Shown piece by piece: positions 61,702-64,000 of a stretch of DNA of 64,000 nt (the first letter of the stretch is position 1; every line of letters begins with the position of its first letter). The notes under the pieces were generated by a model. It had not been told where the DNA came from, did no database searches, and saw only the letters and a program-made list of their open reading frames with translations. A program made the position numbers and the translations under genes. Source of the DNA: Sclerurus mexicanus (taxonomy: Eukaryota > Chordata > Aves > Passeriformes > Furnariidae); contig VWZF01000449.1 in NCBI GenBank assembly GCA_013396755.1, positions 592,070 through 656,069 of the forward strand. The letters are read 5' to 3'.

Positions 61702-63008
61702 CTGGAAGAAAAGAAAAAAGACTTCAGTTACCTACTGTTGTTCATCCAAATGAAGAGTACTACTTTAGCTTTTGCACTGTATTTAGAGTTAATTTGATAT
61801 AACTTTAAAAGTCCCACTTAGACCCACAGAACCTGATCACCTGTGTTGAAGTAATTTTGGACCGTACACAGGTTAGGAGTTTATACTGCGCTGTTTTCTC
61901 CAGAAACAGACTTTTACCATTAGGCAGCAACTTGAACTACCTGAGAAGATAGGATTAAGCCCTTCTGGCACATTCACTCTACACAATAGTCTGAACTGTT
62001 CATTCCTACACAGGCATAACATGACCAAACTCCCCACAAACCCAAAATGCAGCCAGCACTGCATTAACTCCAAGAGACACCATCCTGGTAGAGGTGTCTT
62101 TTTACAGAAGCTAAGCAGCTTCTGGGCCCAAGAGGTCTGCAGTACTTCAGCCTTGTATTGTGGAAAAAAGCCTGTGGGGAAGGACACCTGGGGCAATGCA
62201 GCAGGTCTCAGAAGAGATGGTTCAAGCAGCTTTCACCCATTCATGGCAAATTGCATCTTCTAATAAATCAGTTTGCAAGTGAAGCATTGCTGCAGCTTCA
62301 CAGGGTGATTCCACAGGACTGGTCTAACACTCTCCCTGCCTCCTGCTGTTTCTTGACACCTAGGCCTGTTGTCAGCCCCAACATGTGGGCTGCATCCCAT
62401 TCGTATTCATGGCACTTTTACCCAAACCCCTAGTCCTGGGAGAGGGCCGGTGGCTGCCTCGGCCAGGTCCCAGCCTCTGCAGGGCTCACCCATCCTTTCC
62501 AAGAAATAAGCAGAGACAGCAACCTGGGCAGTGGTTCTGGGTGGGTGACATCCAAAGCCGCAGCCCCGAGAACACCAGTCTGCAGAGCAGTCACCAGCGC
62601 CTCTTGGTCAACCACTGCACCTGGTTTGGAATAAGAGTGTCTCTGAGTGCAACTTGCAGGTAACGAGCTCAGAGTGAAAAGAGAAAGGAAGGGGAGAGAG
62701 GAATTTTTGCCATGCCTGATCTGTTGTTGGTACATGCACCAGCTGTGCAGGGGCTGCAGCGTGGTGCTGTGTGTAACACAGCAGGAGCTGGCCCATAATT
62801 TCTGGCCAGTCAACTGTGCTGGATGGTACCTCGGCTGATGTTAATGAGAGTAGCTGTGGGTTTCATCAGCTCCAGCTCTCTTTTCCCAATCAGGTTGCGT
62901 GTCTGAGGTGTCAGGCTCACCACCACCATCACAAAATCTGCCTGCTGGAGTAAACTGTCTAACTTTTCGCAGTAAGTAGCACCAACAGCTTGCTCCTCTT
63001 GCACTTTC
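61545..63008 (-). CDS. D-2-hydroxyacid dehydrogenase, second tandem copy B (last three exons)
   Basis: The three exons 62830-63008, 62524-62620 and 61545-61701 match copy A exons 3-5 in length (179, 97 and 157 versus 154 bp) and in phase. The catalytic Arg (NISRG), Glu (THPEPLP) and His (TPHLG) are kept, and no frameshift or premature stop is seen. Exon 3 is about 46/60 identical to copy A. The usual HIGSAT after the catalytic His is HLGIKT here. Exons 1 and 2 are not in the remaining 1 kb, so they should lie beyond the right edge; a truncated pseudogene is the alternative. Function is presumably 2-oxo acid reduction with altered specificity (inference). Confidence 0.87.
61702..62829 (-). other. 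Introns of dehydrogenase copy B
   Basis: These two introns (61702-62523 and 62621-62829) hold nothing recognisable. Open frames there, on both strands, are chance. Confidence 0.6.
62524..62620 (-). CDS. Dehydrogenase copy B, penultimate exon
   Basis: This 97-bp exon has acceptor TTCCAAACCAG and donor CCAG|GTTGCT, a weaker donor than in copy A. It encodes VVDQEALVTALQ and AALDVTHPEPLPR. Confidence 0.88.
62830..63008 (-). CDS. Dehydrogenase copy B, exon with catalytic Arg
   Basis: This 179-bp exon has acceptor TTCTCCCACTAG and donor CGAG|GTACCA. Its last 22 residues (through NISRG) are identical to copy A. Confidence 0.88.
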
Positions 63009-64000
63009 CTAGTGGGAGAAGAAGGATTTCAGGGCATCAGTCTTGAAAATATTTTCTTCCATGATGTCACCAGTACCAAAACTAAAGGATCTGATTATCA
63101 CATCCATGTAGCAAACAGGTAGCAAATAAAGGTGAATTTAGTCTCAGCTGAATGTTTAGACCCTTCTGAAAGGCTTCAAGCCCTATAACAGAGGATGGAT
63201 TTCATGCCTACCTCTCACTCACTGCAGTGCAGAATCTGTTCTGCAAATGGACTAGGGCCAGGCACTGGAGCAGATGGCAGCACATGGTCCATTCTCCAGA
63301 ATCCCCTCTGTGGGAGGTGCACCTCACAGGAAGCAGTCATTGCTCAAACCAGATTAGAGGTATTTGTAAGCTTTGAGCGTGCTGGTGGTCCTCATCCTGT
63401 TGGCACCCTCAGTAAGCCTGTCATTTTTTTATGAGTGAAAACAGCAAGGCAGCTCTTTGTGAGTCTCCTGGCTGCCCCAGGACTTTTACAGAATTAAGTG
63501 TTCAGCAGACAGAATTACCAAATTAGAGAGATTTTTAGTTTTAATTTTTCACAATCAAAAGGAATACTTGCTACTTCTCCTGTTCTTTGTAAATTTAACT
63601 GCCTGAACTTTGGGAACTAAAGAAGGAATGACAGGAGAACCCGTGTACAATTTTCTGCTCCTGATTGCAAGACAAGGGCTTTATCTCCTCCCTAGTCTAG
63701 AAATAAAGAAGTCACACTAAGAAAATAAATTCAGTGTAACTTCAGACCATGTGTCTCCTAACACATGTACTTCATTGTTTTCTTTCAGTGTCCAGATCAA
63801 TGACCAGAGAATAAGTAGGAAAGGAACAGACTGGAACTACAGCCAATTTTGTAGAGTGCATCTTGATTCAACACATTACCTTGAAGTGTAAATATACTTT
63901 AAAATAAGTAGGTTTTTAATGTCTGTTGCACTGTGCATTGATCATTCATCACAACACTCTTACAAAAACATTACTTTAAAGACTGAAAAATATTAAACAG
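63009..64000 (-). other. Presumed upstream intron of dehydrogenase copy B
   Basis: No match to the copy A exon 2 motifs (SPHTE, WLG, GMGxIG) was found up to the window edge. Confidence 0.5.

Noticed and set aside
1..64000. CRISPR arrays, operons, phage or plasmid features
   Set aside because: No regularly spaced repeats with unique spacers and no prokaryotic gene structure; splice signals and CR1 show a bird nuclear genome.

Overview
The window looks like nuclear DNA of a bird. It is AT-rich with many copies of the avian LINE CR1, carries solo LTRs of bird-type endogenous retroviruses, and contains three or four spliced vertebrate genes, all on the minus strand. The gene order (ADNP2 next to RBFA, same direction) is the one known beside human ADNP2 on chromosome 18. 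No bacterial, CRISPR or operon-like features are present.

Layout from left to right. (1) 1-17.9 kb is the 5' part of ADNP2: most of the large last exon (1-2358, cut by the window edge), two small coding exons (5625-5714 and 10144-10263) and a GC-rich promoter with a likely non-coding first exon ending at 17509; a 242-base assembly gap lies next to it. (2) 17.9-42.8 kb is an intergenic, repeat-rich stretch with CR1 fragments, an RTE-type LINE remnant, a nested pair of opposed solo LTRs with a perfect 5-bp target duplication, tetra- and pentanucleotide microsatellites, and two copies of an unusual composite retroposon. I recognise no host gene there. (3) 42.8-49.3 kb holds five coding exons of RBFA (mitochondrial ribosome-binding factor A); its first exon is not visible and the GC-rich promoter at about 50.7-51.0 kb contains a small gap. 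(4) 51.5-55.3 kb is a complete five-exon gene for a 327-residue D-2-hydroxyacid dehydrogenase of the glyoxylate/hydroxypyruvate reductase-like family. Its CpG island at 55.9-57.2 kb is wrongly assembled. (5) 61.5-63.0 kb holds the last three exons of a second, tandem copy of the same dehydrogenase, whose upstream exons should lie beyond the right edge.

The genes do not form one pathway: ADNP2 is a nuclear zinc-finger/homeodomain protein, RBFA matures the mitochondrial small ribosomal subunit, and the two dehydrogenases reduce small 2-oxo acids. The most useful second-look items are the contig-order error at 55.87-57.51 kb, the composite CR1-tailed repeat (12.7 and 31.7 kb), the RTE-type remnant at 18.5-19.0 kb, the GC-AG intron in RBFA and the divergent active-site motif of the second dehydrogenase copy. 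I did not find a convincing wholly new biological system.
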